Under the pieces are notes generated by a model that was given only the letters and a program-made list of their open reading frames with translations, ran no database searches and was not told the DNA's origin. DNA of 64,000 nucleotides. Origin: Zobellia alginiliquefaciens (lineage in GTDB: Bacteria; Bacteroidota; Bacteroidia; Flavobacteriales; Flavobacteriaceae). Positions 15,360-24,207 of this stretch are shown here, in pieces. The position numbers and the translations under genes were made by a program. The stretch covers positions 2,542,001 to 2,606,000 of the forward strand of contig NZ_CP119758.1 in the NCBI RefSeq assembly GCF_029323795.1, read 5' to 3'. The number at the start of each line of letters is the position of its first letter. Positions within the stretch are counted from its first letter, which is position 1.

Positions 15360-17537
15360 ATGCGAAAAATTATTTTGAGTGTCTCTTTTGTGTTCGCCTT
15401 TATGGCGTTTTCTTATGCACAAAAGGAACAAGTTACTGTGGAGGCAGTGTATGGTGGTGAGTTCTCAATTGAAAGACTGGACGCTCTAAGATCCATGAAA
15501 AATGGAAAACAATATACTATTTTAAACAGAGGAGCAGACGGGTCTACCACTATAGATAAGTTTGATTACACAACACAAGAAAAAGTAGGAACTATAGTCA
15601 GTTCCGCAGATTTACAAGAAATTGAGAGTTTTAGCTCGTATCAATTTAGTGACGACGAATCTCAAATTTTATTAGCTACCGAACTAGAACCCATTTTTAG
15701 ACGTTCTACGCTCGGTATTTTTTATGTTTATGATTTAAAGACCAAGAAACTCACCAAGGTTTCGGACACAAAAATTCAAGAGCCTAGACTGGCGCCAGAT
15801 GGTTCAAAAGTAGCGTATGTGGCGAAAAATAACTTGTATCTTTTTGATTTGACTTCAGGAGACACAAAGCAGTTTACTACGGATGGTGAAAAGAATAAAA
15901 TTATTAATGGCGTAACAGACTGGGTCTACGAAGAGGAATTTGCCTTTGTTCGTGCTTTTGACTGGAACACCAACGGGACTAAAATTGCTTTTTTACGTTT
16001 TGATGAAACGGATGTTCCTGAATTTTCAATGGATGTTTTTGGAACGGATTTATACCCATCTCAGGACACATTTAAATACCCTAAAGCGGGAGAGGCCAAT
16101 GCCAAAGTAAGTTTGCATTTATACGATGTAAAAGCTGGTAGTACTGCTGCGGTCAATTTAAATGATGCGTATTATATTCCACGTATCAAATGGATGAACA
16201 ACCCAAATTATTTAAGTGTTCAGACCCTGAATAGACATCAAAACAATTTAAAATTATATGCTGTAGATGCAAAGAGCAACACGGCTAAAGTGCTTCTTGA
16301 GGAGAAAGATAAAGCGTATATAGATATTACGGACAACCTTACGTTTTTAGCCGATGATAGTTTTATTTGGACCGGTGAAAAAGATGGTTATAACCATATA
16401 TATCTTCACGATCAAGATGGGAATCTTGTAAATCAAATTACCAAAGGTCCATGGGAAGTAACGCAATACTACGGTTACGACCAAAATGAGGACAAGGTGT
16501 ATTACCAATCTACGGAAAACGGTTCCATCAACAGAGGGGTGTACAGTATTGAGAGTAACGGAAAGAAGAAAAAAGCGCTAGTGGCCGAAGCAGGTTTTAA
16601 TGTTGCAGATTTCAGTGCCGATTTTACGTATTTCATCCATACCTATTCCAATGCTTCTACGCCACCGGTTTATATGCTTCATAAGGCGCTTACCGGAAAA
16701 AAGGTAAAGGAGATTAAAAATAACAATTCGCTTGTTGAAAAATTGAAGGGTTACGAAATCAGTGAAAAAGAATTTTCGACCATAACCATTAACGGCAATG
16801 AGCTTAATATGTACATGGTAAAGCCGAAAGATTTTGACCCGGCAAAAACATATCCGTTGTTAATGTATCAATATAGCGGTCCAGGGTCTCAAAGTGTGGT
16901 GAACCGTTGGTTGGACTCACGAGATTTATGGCACCAGCAATTGGCGTCACAAGGGTACGTAGTTGCATGTGTTGATGGTAGGGGAACAGGTTTTAAAGGG
17001 GCTGATTTTAAAAAATCGACTTACCTAAACTTGGTGAAATATGAAACCGAAGACCAGATTGCCGCGGCTAAAGAATTGAGTAAACTACCTTTTATAGATG
17101 AAAATAGAACCGGAATTTGGGGCTGGAGCTTCGGTGGGCATATGTCTACGAACAGTATTCTTAAAGGGAACGATGTTTTTGAAATGGCTATTGCCGTTGC
17201 TCCCGTAACTACTTGGCGTTTTTACGATACCATTTACACCGAACGTTTTTTGCGTACCCCGGAGGAGAACCCTAGTGGTTATGATGAAAACTCGCCATTA
17301 AACTATCCTGAGATGTTGAAGGGTAATTATTTGTTGGTTCATGGTTCAGGAGATGATAACGTGCACGTGCAGAACTCCATGAGAATGGTAGAAGCATTGG
17401 TACAAGCTAATAAGCAATTTGATTGGGCGATTTATCCTGATAAGAATCATGGTATCTATGGCGGTAACACAAGAATACACCTCTTCAATAAGATGACGGA
17501 CTTCTTAGAGGAGAATCTGTTGAACCTAAAGAATTAA
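15360..17537 (+). CDS. Dipeptidyl peptidase IV (S9B serine peptidase)
   Basis: A 725-residue exported prolyl dipeptidyl peptidase with signal peptide (MRKIILSVSFVFAFMAFSYAQ). The beta-propeller occupies about residues 60-470 and carries the DWVYEEEF double-Glu motif (~190) that grips the substrate N-terminus. The C-terminal alpha/beta-hydrolase domain has GWSFGG (Ser590), GDDNVH (Asp ~666) and NHGI (His697), so the triad is complete. It would release X-Pro/X-Ala dipeptides from extracytoplasmic peptides. A POT-family peptide importer follows 131 bases downstream, which suggests joint use of peptides. Confidence 0.95.
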   Translation: MRKIILSVSFVFAFMAFSYAQKEQVTVEAVYGGEFSIERLDALRSMKNGKQYTILNRGADGSTTIDKFDYTTQEKVGTIVSSADLQEIESFSSYQFSDDESQILLATELEPIFRRSTLGIFYVYDLKTKKLTKVSDTKIQEPRLAPDGSKVAYVAKNNLYLFDLTSGDTKQFTTDGEKNKIINGVTDWVYEEEFAFVRAFDWNTNGTKIAFLRFDETDVPEFSMDVFGTDLYPSQDTFKYPKAGEANAKVSLHLYDVKAGSTAAVNLNDAYYIPRIKWMNNPNYLSVQTLNRHQNNLKLYAVDAKSNTAKVLLEEKDKAYIDITDNLTFLADDSFIWTGEKDGYNHIYLHDQDGNLVNQITKGPWEVTQYYGYDQNEDKVYYQSTENGSINRGVYSIESNGKKKKALVAEAGFNVADFSADFTYFIHTYSNASTPPVYMLHKALTGKKVKEIKNNNSLVEKLKGYEISEKEFSTITINGNELNMYMVKPKDFDPAKTYPLLMYQYSGPGSQSVVNRWLDSRDLWHQQLASQGYVVACVDGRGTGFKGADFKKSTYLNLVKYETEDQIAAAKELSKLPFIDENRTGIWGWSFGGHMSTNSILKGNDVFEMAIAVAPVTTWRFYDTIYTERFLRTPEENPSGYDENSPLNYPEMLKGNYLLVHGSGDDNVHVQNSMRMVEALVQANKQFDWAIYPDKNHGIYGGNTRIHLFNKMTDFLEENLLNLKN

Positions 17538-17668
17538 AATCCAAAACCAACGATAATTAGTGCCTGAGGTTCTTGTGATCAAGAATGTAATAACCGTTTA
17601 AAAAGAGTAATTTAATCGGTTCTTGAACTAATTATGATACAAATCAATTTAAACAAATAACATAGTAT

Positions 17669-19063
17669 ATGGCATTAGTAGAAAAAGCACCGCATGAAAA
17701 AGAGCTGTTTGGGCATCCGGTAGGTTTATATATTCTGTTTTTTACAGAAATGTGGGAGCGGTTTTCGTACTACGGAATGCGGGCATTATTTACGCTGTTT
17801 TTAGTGGCGGAAACTACATCAAGCAACGCCGGTTTTGGTTGGAGTAATGATGATGCTTTAGCGCTTTATGGCTGGTACACCATGTTAGTTTACGTTTCCT
17901 CAATTCCCGGAGGGTGGATCGCCGATAGATTCCTAGGGCAAAAGAAAACTGTAATGCTCGGTGGCGCTCTTTTATGTATTGGCCACGCCGTATTGGCCAT
18001 GAATTCCGAGACTTCTTTTTATGTGGGGTGTCTCTTTATTATATTAGGAGTGGGTTGTCTTAAACCTAATATTTCCTCTATGGTAGGCGGTTTGTACAAG
18101 CCAAAGGATGAAAGACGGGATTTAGGTTTTTATATTTTCTACATGGGTATTAATATTGGAGGCTTTTTGGCACCTATCTTATGTGGTTATGTTGGTGAGC
18201 AGATCAATTGGCACTATGGTTTTGGTCTCGCTGCTATTGGTATGTTTTTGGGACAAGCGGTATATGTTTGGGGACAGAAGTATTTAACACATGTAGGAAA
18301 CCTTATTAGTAGAAAAAATGAAGCTGATCGCGAGATTTTAGATAAACCACTTACAAGTATAGAAAAAGATAGAATAAAGGTTCTTCTGATTTCTTTTCTT
18401 CTCATTATTTTGTTCTGGGCAGCTTTTGAACAGGCCGGTGGATTAATGAATTTGTATGCGATGCAGAAGACAGATCGTAATTTCTTTGGTCTTTTTGAAA
18501 TTCCAGCTTCGGTTTTTCAGTCGGTCAACTCATTCTTTATCATTACCCTGGCTACCGTAGTGGGAGGCTTTTGGTTGAGATGGCGAAAAGCAGGAAAAGA
18601 ATCTTCATCAATCTTTAAGATTGCCGTGGGAATGGTGATTATGGCCCTTGGATTTGGTTTTATGAGTGCGGCATCTATGCAATACGAGGCTAATGGTTCA
18701 TCTGCAATGTACTGGCTTATTTTTGCTTATTTATTACATACCATTGGAGAGCTTTGTGCGTCTCCGGTTTCTTTATCTTACATTACTAAATTAGCTCCGC
18801 TTAAATATGCCTCTATCATCATGGGGCTCTATTGGGCGGCAACAGGCCTTGGTAACAAGGTCGCAGGTTTAATAGGCCAGGCTTCTCAATCTTTAGGAGA
18901 ATTTGAGATATTTACGGGAATCGCAGTTATTTGGTCGGCAATAGGGATTCTGGTAATAGTAATGCTGAAACCTTTGAAGCGACTAGCTCACGGAGCAGAA
19001 GATGGTGAAACTAAAATCTCAAATGAGGTCCAAGAGGATTTTAATATCGAAGGACATGCTTAA
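17669..19063 (+). CDS. POT family proton-coupled di-/tripeptide transporter
   Basis: A 464-residue MFS protein of the proton-dependent oligopeptide transporter family. The ELFGHPVGLYILFFTEMWER opening contains the FTEMWERFSYYGMR motif (ExxERFxYY-type, proton coupling). About 12-14 hydrophobic helices follow, with GGWIADRFLGQKKT in the loop after helix 2 and GELCASPVSLSYITKLAP late in the protein. It imports small peptides at the inner membrane. The preceding gene is a secreted dipeptidyl peptidase. The 3' end overlaps convergent comEC by 4 bases, and its terminator lies inside comEC. Confidence 0.94.
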   Translation: MALVEKAPHEKELFGHPVGLYILFFTEMWERFSYYGMRALFTLFLVAETTSSNAGFGWSNDDALALYGWYTMLVYVSSIPGGWIADRFLGQKKTVMLGGALLCIGHAVLAMNSETSFYVGCLFIILGVGCLKPNISSMVGGLYKPKDERRDLGFYIFYMGINIGGFLAPILCGYVGEQINWHYGFGLAAIGMFLGQAVYVWGQKYLTHVGNLISRKNEADREILDKPLTSIEKDRIKVLLISFLLIILFWAAFEQAGGLMNLYAMQKTDRNFFGLFEIPASVFQSVNSFFIITLATVVGGFWLRWRKAGKESSSIFKIAVGMVIMALGFGFMSAASMQYEANGSSAMYWLIFAYLLHTIGELCASPVSLSYITKLAPLKYASIIMGLYWAATGLGNKVAGLIGQASQSLGEFEIFTGIAVIWSAIGILVIVMLKPLKRLAHGAEDGETKISNEVQEDFNIEGHA

Positions 19064-21087
19064 TTAAAATGTTCAAAATAATAAGCTCCCTTTTCGCCAG
19101 TAGCGTGAAAAGGGAGTTTTCTTTTTATACAGGTTAGCTTCCATCTTTTAATGTATGAAGTGTAGTTGCTGCCATCTGCAATGATATATTTTGGTTTTAA
19201 AGCTGAGATGGCCCTTTCAAGATTCAGCTTGGGGGATTGGGTGAGAATAAGATAATCTACCGGCGTTTCGGTAGTTGGAACAACTCCAAGGCTGTCAATT
19301 ACTAAAACCGACTTGCCCTTCCAGATATAGCTGTTTTTTGATATAGAGTGAGAGGTGTTCAATATTCGTTCGGCAATACTATAATCCTGAATGATGTTTT
19401 TTATACGAATAGAATCATTTGTGAAGGCTGTTAAGTGCCTCCCGTTTTGATGTATGAATACGGTATTTTTGGTTTGATGCGCCAGCAGTAATACGTCTTT
19501 TTCAGAAGTTTGATACTCCATATACAAACCCCATAGTTGAAAGCTGATAATTGCAATGGCAAGTGCAATTACCTTTTTAAAGTTAGGTTGGGACAGCAGA
19601 ATTATCAACAGAAATAGAATACCGTAAGCAATCACCATTTGGACGGCATCAAAAGAGATGTTCTTAAAAATAAAAGCTTCCTGTTGGGCAACCCAACTGA
19701 TAATAGAATTCATCCACCCGATTAAGGTGTTATAGATAACAACTAAAAAGTTGGGTAAAGCATCTAGTATTGCTAGCAATATTACTAAGATACCCATCCC
19801 TAAAATGAGCCCCAATGCTGGTACGATAAGTAAATTGCTAATAAAAAATAATCCGGGAAATTGATGGAAATAAAATAGACTTATAGGGAGTACACCTAAC
19901 TGCGCTGCGATACTAACAGAAAGCAATTGCCATATCTTGCGGACCATTTTGTTCTTTGGGAACCATAATTTTTGTAAAAGAGGATAGAGCCAAACAATAG
20001 CCAAAACAGCAGCATAACTCATTTGAAAACCCACTTGGAAAAGTAGGTTGGGATTTATCACCAACAAAATGAAGAACATGGATAGGGCCAGAATATTAAA
20101 TGTGTTCTTAGGTCTATTCAAATACATGCTGTAGGCTACAAAAGAAAACATGGTAACCGCTCTAACGACAGATGCGGAAAATCCGGACAAGAGAGCGAAG
20201 CCCCAGAGTAAAAGTACAACCAAAAAAAGTTTTAATGTTCTCCCTCTTGGGAGCCGTTCCATGGGGCGTAAAAGGAATTGCAGTAGTACCAGTAGAATGC
20301 CAATATGAAGTCCGGACACAGCAAGAATATGAACCGCTCCGGCATTCTTATAAGCGGCATATGTTTCTTCCGAAATGTCATTCCGTTGACCAAGAAGTAA
20401 AGCTTGAATGATACTTAGCTCATCCTTGCCAAATTGAGCTTTTCTTAGTTGGGCTATGATGTGGGAGCGAGCTTTTGCAGCTCTTCCGTAAATGGTAGCG
20501 GGAGGATGTTTTAAAGTAATGAACTCTTTTCCGGTCAACTTGAACTGGTGGGATACTCCCAAATCTTTTAAGTACGCCTTGTAATTAAATTGATGGGGGT
20601 TTAATGGTGCGCTAATTTCCATAGCAGCAGCGTACAGTACTAACTCATCATCTACCTGAAGGTTTTGGAACGTGGTGTCTTTAGGAAAACTGATTAAGAC
20701 CTTGCCTTCCGCATTTTTGTGGTCCAGTGTTTGGACGTTACCAATATATCGATTTGAAAAAGACGAGGACTTTAAAACCTCCGAAACTTGTATCCTCCAT
20801 GTATGGTTTCCTGAATAGTCCTGATTGACATAATGATGGGGTTTATTTTTGGGAAGTGAGAGTGATACGGCTAAAATGCCAATACAGAAAGTGGTTAAAA
20901 TAGTAGCATAACCAAAGAGCGGGGACTCGTTCTTTTTATCCGTGAAGCATAAAATCCCTAAAAATAGAAGCAGAATAAGAGCAGCAAATAGCGGGAAGTA
21001 TAGATTCGGACTAAGATGATTTCCAGCTACAATACCCAGAATCAAAACTAATGTAAGTTTGATGGGTATGAAGCGTAGTAATTTCAT
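19060..21087 (-). CDS. comEC: ComEC/Rec2 family DNA-uptake channel protein
   Basis: A 675-residue polytopic membrane protein. It has a DUF4131 N-terminal region (hydrophobic helices then an OB-like stretch, ~25-190) and the Competence domain with ALLLGQRNDIS and GAVHILAVSGLHIGI (~235-265), followed by many helices to ~500. The C-terminal 170 residues align in position with the usual metallo-beta-lactamase domain, but I do not see the HxHxDH metal motif, so nuclease activity there is doubtful. It should carry single-stranded DNA across the inner membrane. Its last codons contain the terminator hairpin of the converging POT gene. Confidence 0.9.
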   Translation of the reverse strand: MKLLRFIPIKLTLVLILGIVAGNHLSPNLYFPLFAALILLLFLGILCFTDKKNESPLFGYATILTTFCIGILAVSLSLPKNKPHHYVNQDYSGNHTWRIQVSEVLKSSSFSNRYIGNVQTLDHKNAEGKVLISFPKDTTFQNLQVDDELVLYAAAMEISAPLNPHQFNYKAYLKDLGVSHQFKLTGKEFITLKHPPATIYGRAAKARSHIIAQLRKAQFGKDELSIIQALLLGQRNDISEETYAAYKNAGAVHILAVSGLHIGILLVLLQFLLRPMERLPRGRTLKLFLVVLLLWGFALLSGFSASVVRAVTMFSFVAYSMYLNRPKNTFNILALSMFFILLVINPNLLFQVGFQMSYAAVLAIVWLYPLLQKLWFPKNKMVRKIWQLLSVSIAAQLGVLPISLFYFHQFPGLFFISNLLIVPALGLILGMGILVILLAILDALPNFLVVIYNTLIGWMNSIISWVAQQEAFIFKNISFDAVQMVIAYGILFLLIILLSQPNFKKVIALAIAIISFQLWGLYMEYQTSEKDVLLLAHQTKNTVFIHQNGRHLTAFTNDSIRIKNIIQDYSIAERILNTSHSISKNSYIWKGKSVLVIDSLGVVPTTETPVDYLILTQSPKLNLERAISALKPKYIIADGSNYTSYIKRWKLTCIKRKLPFHATGEKGAYYFEHFN
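19083..19126 (+). terminator. Terminator of the POT gene, inside comEC coding sequence
   Basis: CTCCCTTTTC (19086-19095) pairs with GAAAAGGGAG (19107-19116), extended by A/G-T pairs, and TTTTCTTTTT follows on the plus strand. It starts 20 bases after the POT stop and encodes part of the ComEC C-terminus on the other strand. Confidence 0.75.
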
Positions 21088-21642
21088 TTACAGGATTCGG
21101 GTGGCTTTTATGAAGGCACTGTTCCAGTACCCTTCTCGCAAAGAAGATACGATAACGCCACGAGAAGATGATGAATGAACAAACTTAATTTCATCGCCCT
21201 TTACCGAAACCACCATGCCTACGTGATTAATGCGTTTACTCCGTTTACTGGTTTTAAAGAAAAGTAAATCTCCCTTCTCTACATCGCGCACACGAATGTT
21301 TTTACCTTCTTCGGCCATATGGTAAGAAGTGCGTGGCAGTTTGATGTCATTTTCGCCAAAGGCAACATACAGAAGGCCCGAGCAGTCCATTCCTTTTTTT
21401 GTAGTACCCCCAAATTTGTATCTTACTCCTGAGAACTTTAAGGCAGAATCAATAACATCATCCGCTTTTGAATTTTTTACGGTAATAGATTTTTTGACAG
21501 GTGCCGGGTCTCTTCTAGGTGCTTCTGGGTTTTTAGCAGCAACACTTACTTTACGGGGTTGACTTTGAGCGGCTTTCTTTTTAGATGAACCACAACTGGC
21601 AACTAGGCTAATGATTAGTATGTAAAAGAGTTTACGAAGCAT
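21088..21642 (-). CDS. NlpC/P60 (C40) peptidoglycan endopeptidase lipoprotein
   Basis: A lipoprotein (MLRKLFYILIISLVASC) with a linker rich in Lys/Ala/Pro and a C-terminal NlpC/P60 domain. The catalytic Cys lies in GMDCSGLLYVAF, the His in RINHVGMVVS, and the third polar residue in FVHSSSSRGV, so the triad is complete. It should cut cell-wall peptide cross-links or stems. I prefer the start at 21642 just before the signal peptide; ATGs at 21648 and 21651 are also possible. It abuts comEC with no spacer and follows lpxB. Confidence 0.9.
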   Translation of the reverse strand: MLRKLFYILIISLVASCGSSKKKAAQSQPRKVSVAAKNPEAPRRDPAPVKKSITVKNSKADDVIDSALKFSGVRYKFGGTTKKGMDCSGLLYVAFGENDIKLPRTSYHMAEEGKNIRVRDVEKGDLLFFKTSKRSKRINHVGMVVSVKGDEIKFVHSSSSRGVIVSSLREGYWNSAFIKATRIL

Positions 21643-21689
21643 GCACATCATTACTTTTCCTGATTGAACATCAAGGGTATATACCAAAA

Positions 21690-22802
21690 TTAAACATTTT
21701 CTATTATAAGGGCAGCGGCATTCTTGCTGGCGCCTTTACCGCCCAGTTTTTTCTCTAACTCGTCATAAGCCTTGATTTGGTCTATGCGTGCAGGTCCTTC
21801 CAGTATTTTGGTTAATTCGGTTCGGATATTATGGGTAGTCAAATCATTTTGAATCAGCTCTTTTACTACCTCTTTTTTCATAATCAGGTTTACAAGAGAG
21901 ATGTATTCAAGGGTTATAATTCGTTTGGCAATTTGGTAAGATAGCCAGTTGGCTTTATAACAAACTACTTGGGGTACTTTAAAAATGGCAGTTTCAAGTG
22001 TGGCCGTACCGCTAGTGACCAAAGCGGCATGGGAAACACTTAAAAGGTCGTACGTTTTATTGGTTACAAAATTAACGTTCGGATTTTTAAGAAACGGCTC
22101 ATAAAAATCGTGGTTAAGGCTGGGTGCGCCAGCTATTACAAACTGATATGCGGTAAAGTCTTTAACGACGGATAACATTAGGTTCAACATCTTTTGAACT
22201 TCTTGCTTTCGGCTGCCCGGTAACAAAGCAATAATCAATTTGTCAGGGTCTAAATTGTTGTCCTTTCGGAATTGCTGATCGTCAACGGAATCTCTTCCTT
22301 CAATAGCATCAATAAGTGGATGGCCCACAAAATTAACTGGGTAATTGTGTTTCTTTTCGTAAAATTCCTTCTCAAAAGGGAGTATAACGTGCATGGCATC
22401 AATATCTCGCTTTATGTCTTTGATGCGACCTTCCCTAGAAGCCCAGATTTGTGGTGATATAAAGTAGTTGGTTCTAAAACCGTTCTCCTTTGCCCATTTG
22501 GCAATACGCAGGTTGAAACCGGAATAGTCAATGAAAACAATAACATCTGGTTGAAACTTTTCAATATCAACTTTACAAAATTTAATGGCTTTGGCAATTG
22601 TACCCAAATTGATTAGCACCTCTAAAAAGCCCATAAAGGCCATTTCTTTATAATGCTTAACCAAAGTACCGCCAGCCTTTTGCATGAGGTCTCCTCCCCA
22701 AAAGCGAATGTCCGCATTAGGGTCTTTGGTAATAAGAGCTTTCATGAGATTGGAGCCGTGTAGGTCTCCAGAGGCTTCGCCTGCTATGATATAGTACTTC
22801 AT
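21690..22802 (-). CDS. lpxB: Lipid-A-disaccharide synthase
   Basis: A 370-residue GT19 glycosyltransferase that joins lipid X with UDP-diacylglucosamine at the inner membrane during lipid A synthesis. Motifs: IIAGEASGDLHGSNLM (~4-19), FWGGDLMQKAGG, FIDYSGFNLRIAKWAK (~94-109), NYFISPQIWASREGR, LLPGSRKQEV (~194-203) and SGTATLETAIFKVPQVVCYK (~263-282). Length and order are normal. It follows surE and the small membrane gene on the same strand. Confidence 0.96.
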   Translation of the reverse strand: MKYYIIAGEASGDLHGSNLMKALITKDPNADIRFWGGDLMQKAGGTLVKHYKEMAFMGFLEVLINLGTIAKAIKFCKVDIEKFQPDVIVFIDYSGFNLRIAKWAKENGFRTNYFISPQIWASREGRIKDIKRDIDAMHVILPFEKEFYEKKHNYPVNFVGHPLIDAIEGRDSVDDQQFRKDNNLDPDKLIIALLPGSRKQEVQKMLNLMLSVVKDFTAYQFVIAGAPSLNHDFYEPFLKNPNVNFVTNKTYDLLSVSHAALVTSGTATLETAIFKVPQVVCYKANWLSYQIAKRIITLEYISLVNLIMKKEVVKELIQNDLTTHNIRTELTKILEGPARIDQIKAYDELEKKLGGKGASKNAAALIIENV

Positions 22803-22889
22803 TTAATTAAATACAGTTTATACCTGCTCTTTAAAAAGGAGAACTCGGTTAAGGAAAAATTCGTATTCCTTATCCGTTAAAATTACGCT

Positions 22890-23174
22890 TTAAAATATTT
22901 TATAATATAGAATGGCCAAAGCGGTCAGAAGGGTAGCGATAAGCACACCTTTTGCTCTATTGTCTCTGCGGATTCTTAGAAAACCAAAAAACGCAATAAG
23001 GTTTAGAATGGCACCTAAGGCCAAAAGACTGCCAATATGACCTTGTTCTACTGCCGCCTGAAAAGTTTCGGCTATCCCAAATTCGGAGAATAACAGAATA
23101 TAGAGAAGTGTGCCAATTGTATTGGCTATAATCCCCACTATGAATCCTATGGCAAGTTCTTTTTTAACGTTCAT
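22890..23174 (-). CDS. Small membrane protein, three hydrophobic helices
   Basis: A 94-residue protein that begins MNVKKELAIGFIVGIIANTI and has three hydrophobic segments (~7-28, ~45-65, ~75-92) with a positive loop (RIRRDNRAKG) between the last two. I start at ATG 23174, where the conserved-looking part begins; an in-frame ATG at 23210 would add 12 residues. It sits between surE and lpxB on the same strand. No function is recognised. Confidence 0.7.
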   Translation of the reverse strand: MNVKKELAIGFIVGIIANTIGTLLYILLFSEFGIAETFQAAVEQGHIGSLLALGAILNLIAFFGFLRIRRDNRAKGVLIATLLTALAILYYKIF

Positions 23175-23240
23175 GTTTTTCAACTTTGTACAATGTTTTT
23201 GGTAATGCAAAGGTATGCATCTATGGTAAATGATTGGTGA

Positions 23241-24017
23241 CTATTCAAACTGCCACCCGTTCAATTGTTGAATAGCATGATGGGCAGTAAGATCAAACTG
23301 AGTAGGGACAATAGAAACATAATTGTTGGCTAATGCCCACTCATCCGTATCCTCGCCTTTATCCAATAATTCAAACTCACCGGTCAGCCAATAATAATCT
23401 TTGCCTGCCGGGCTGGTACGTTTGTCAAATTTTTCCTTCCAATTGGCACGTGCTTGTCGGCAGACCTTTATACCTTTTAAGTCTTTTTTTGCAGCTTTTG
23501 GAATATTAACGTTCAATACAACGCCTTTTGGGATGCCATTTTCCAATGATTCACTAACTATTTTCTTAATGATTTCCTCTGCTTGGCCAAAGTCGGCATT
23601 CCAAGAATAATCGCACAAGGAAAAACCAATGGCAGGAACACCTTCAATTCCCGCCTCAATGGCAGCACTCATTGTTCCGGAGTAAATTACATTTATAGAG
23701 GAGTTGGAGCCGTGGTTTATACCGCTTACACAAATATCCGGTTTGCGGTCCAGTAGCTCTTGAAGTGCCATTTTTACACAATCGGCAGGTGTTCCGGTAC
23801 AACTATATTCTTCTGGGGCACCCTGTTTTTCGTCCACCACAATTTTATTGGCGTATAGGGTGTTGTCTATAGTTATGGCATGTCCTTGGCCAGATTGTGG
23901 GCCATCTGGAGCAACTACAACTACATCGCCTATATCCTTCATATATTTAATGAGAGCACGAATTCCGGGTGCGGTAATTCCGTCGTCATTTGTAACTAAA
24001 ATCAAAGGTTTTTTCAT
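23241..24017 (-). CDS. surE: 5'/3'-nucleotidase SurE
   Basis: A 258-residue SurE phosphatase that dephosphorylates nucleoside 5'- or 3'-monophosphates in stationary-phase metabolism. Visible: ILVTNDDGITAPGI at the N-terminus (two metal Asp), VVAPDGPQSGQGHAIT (~38-53), CTGTPADCVKMAL and VSGINHGSNSSINVIYSGTMSAA (metal Asn region). The ATG at 24015-24017 is directly before the family start MKKPLILVTN. A TATTTTTG -7 element lies 19-26 bases upstream. Confidence 0.95.
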   Translation of the reverse strand: MKKPLILVTNDDGITAPGIRALIKYMKDIGDVVVVAPDGPQSGQGHAITIDNTLYANKIVVDEKQGAPEEYSCTGTPADCVKMALQELLDRKPDICVSGINHGSNSSINVIYSGTMSAAIEAGIEGVPAIGFSLCDYSWNADFGQAEEIIKKIVSESLENGIPKGVVLNVNIPKAAKKDLKGIKVCRQARANWKEKFDKRTSPAGKDYYWLTGEFELLDKGEDTDEWALANNYVSIVPTQFDLTAHHAIQQLNGWQFE

Positions 24018-24035
24018 GCCAAATACTTTATGGAG

Positions 24036-24043
24036 CAAAAATA
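24036..24043 (-). promoter_or_regulatory. Candidate -7 element of surE
   Basis: TATTTTTG on the minus strand, an exact TANNTTTG match, 19 bases from the surE ATG. I saw no good TTTG at the -33 distance, so this is a partial match. Confidence 0.4.
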
Positions 24044-24207
24044 CGTTTACAGAACACAACGACCTAAGTTCGTTTAACAAAAAATTAGTGTATCAGCTCT
24101 AAAGGTGGCATAGTTTTTTCAGTATCTTAGGGAATTCATTACTTTTAAGTGTGAAAATCACAATCTTCCCCAAGATTGGCTATTTTAAAATTTCGAAAAA
24201 AAAATAT

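Noticed and set aside
24151-24207. GTG start giving 19 extra residues on the tail-specific protease
   Set aside because: It would place a charged stretch before a normal lipoprotein signal peptide; ATG 24208 fits better.
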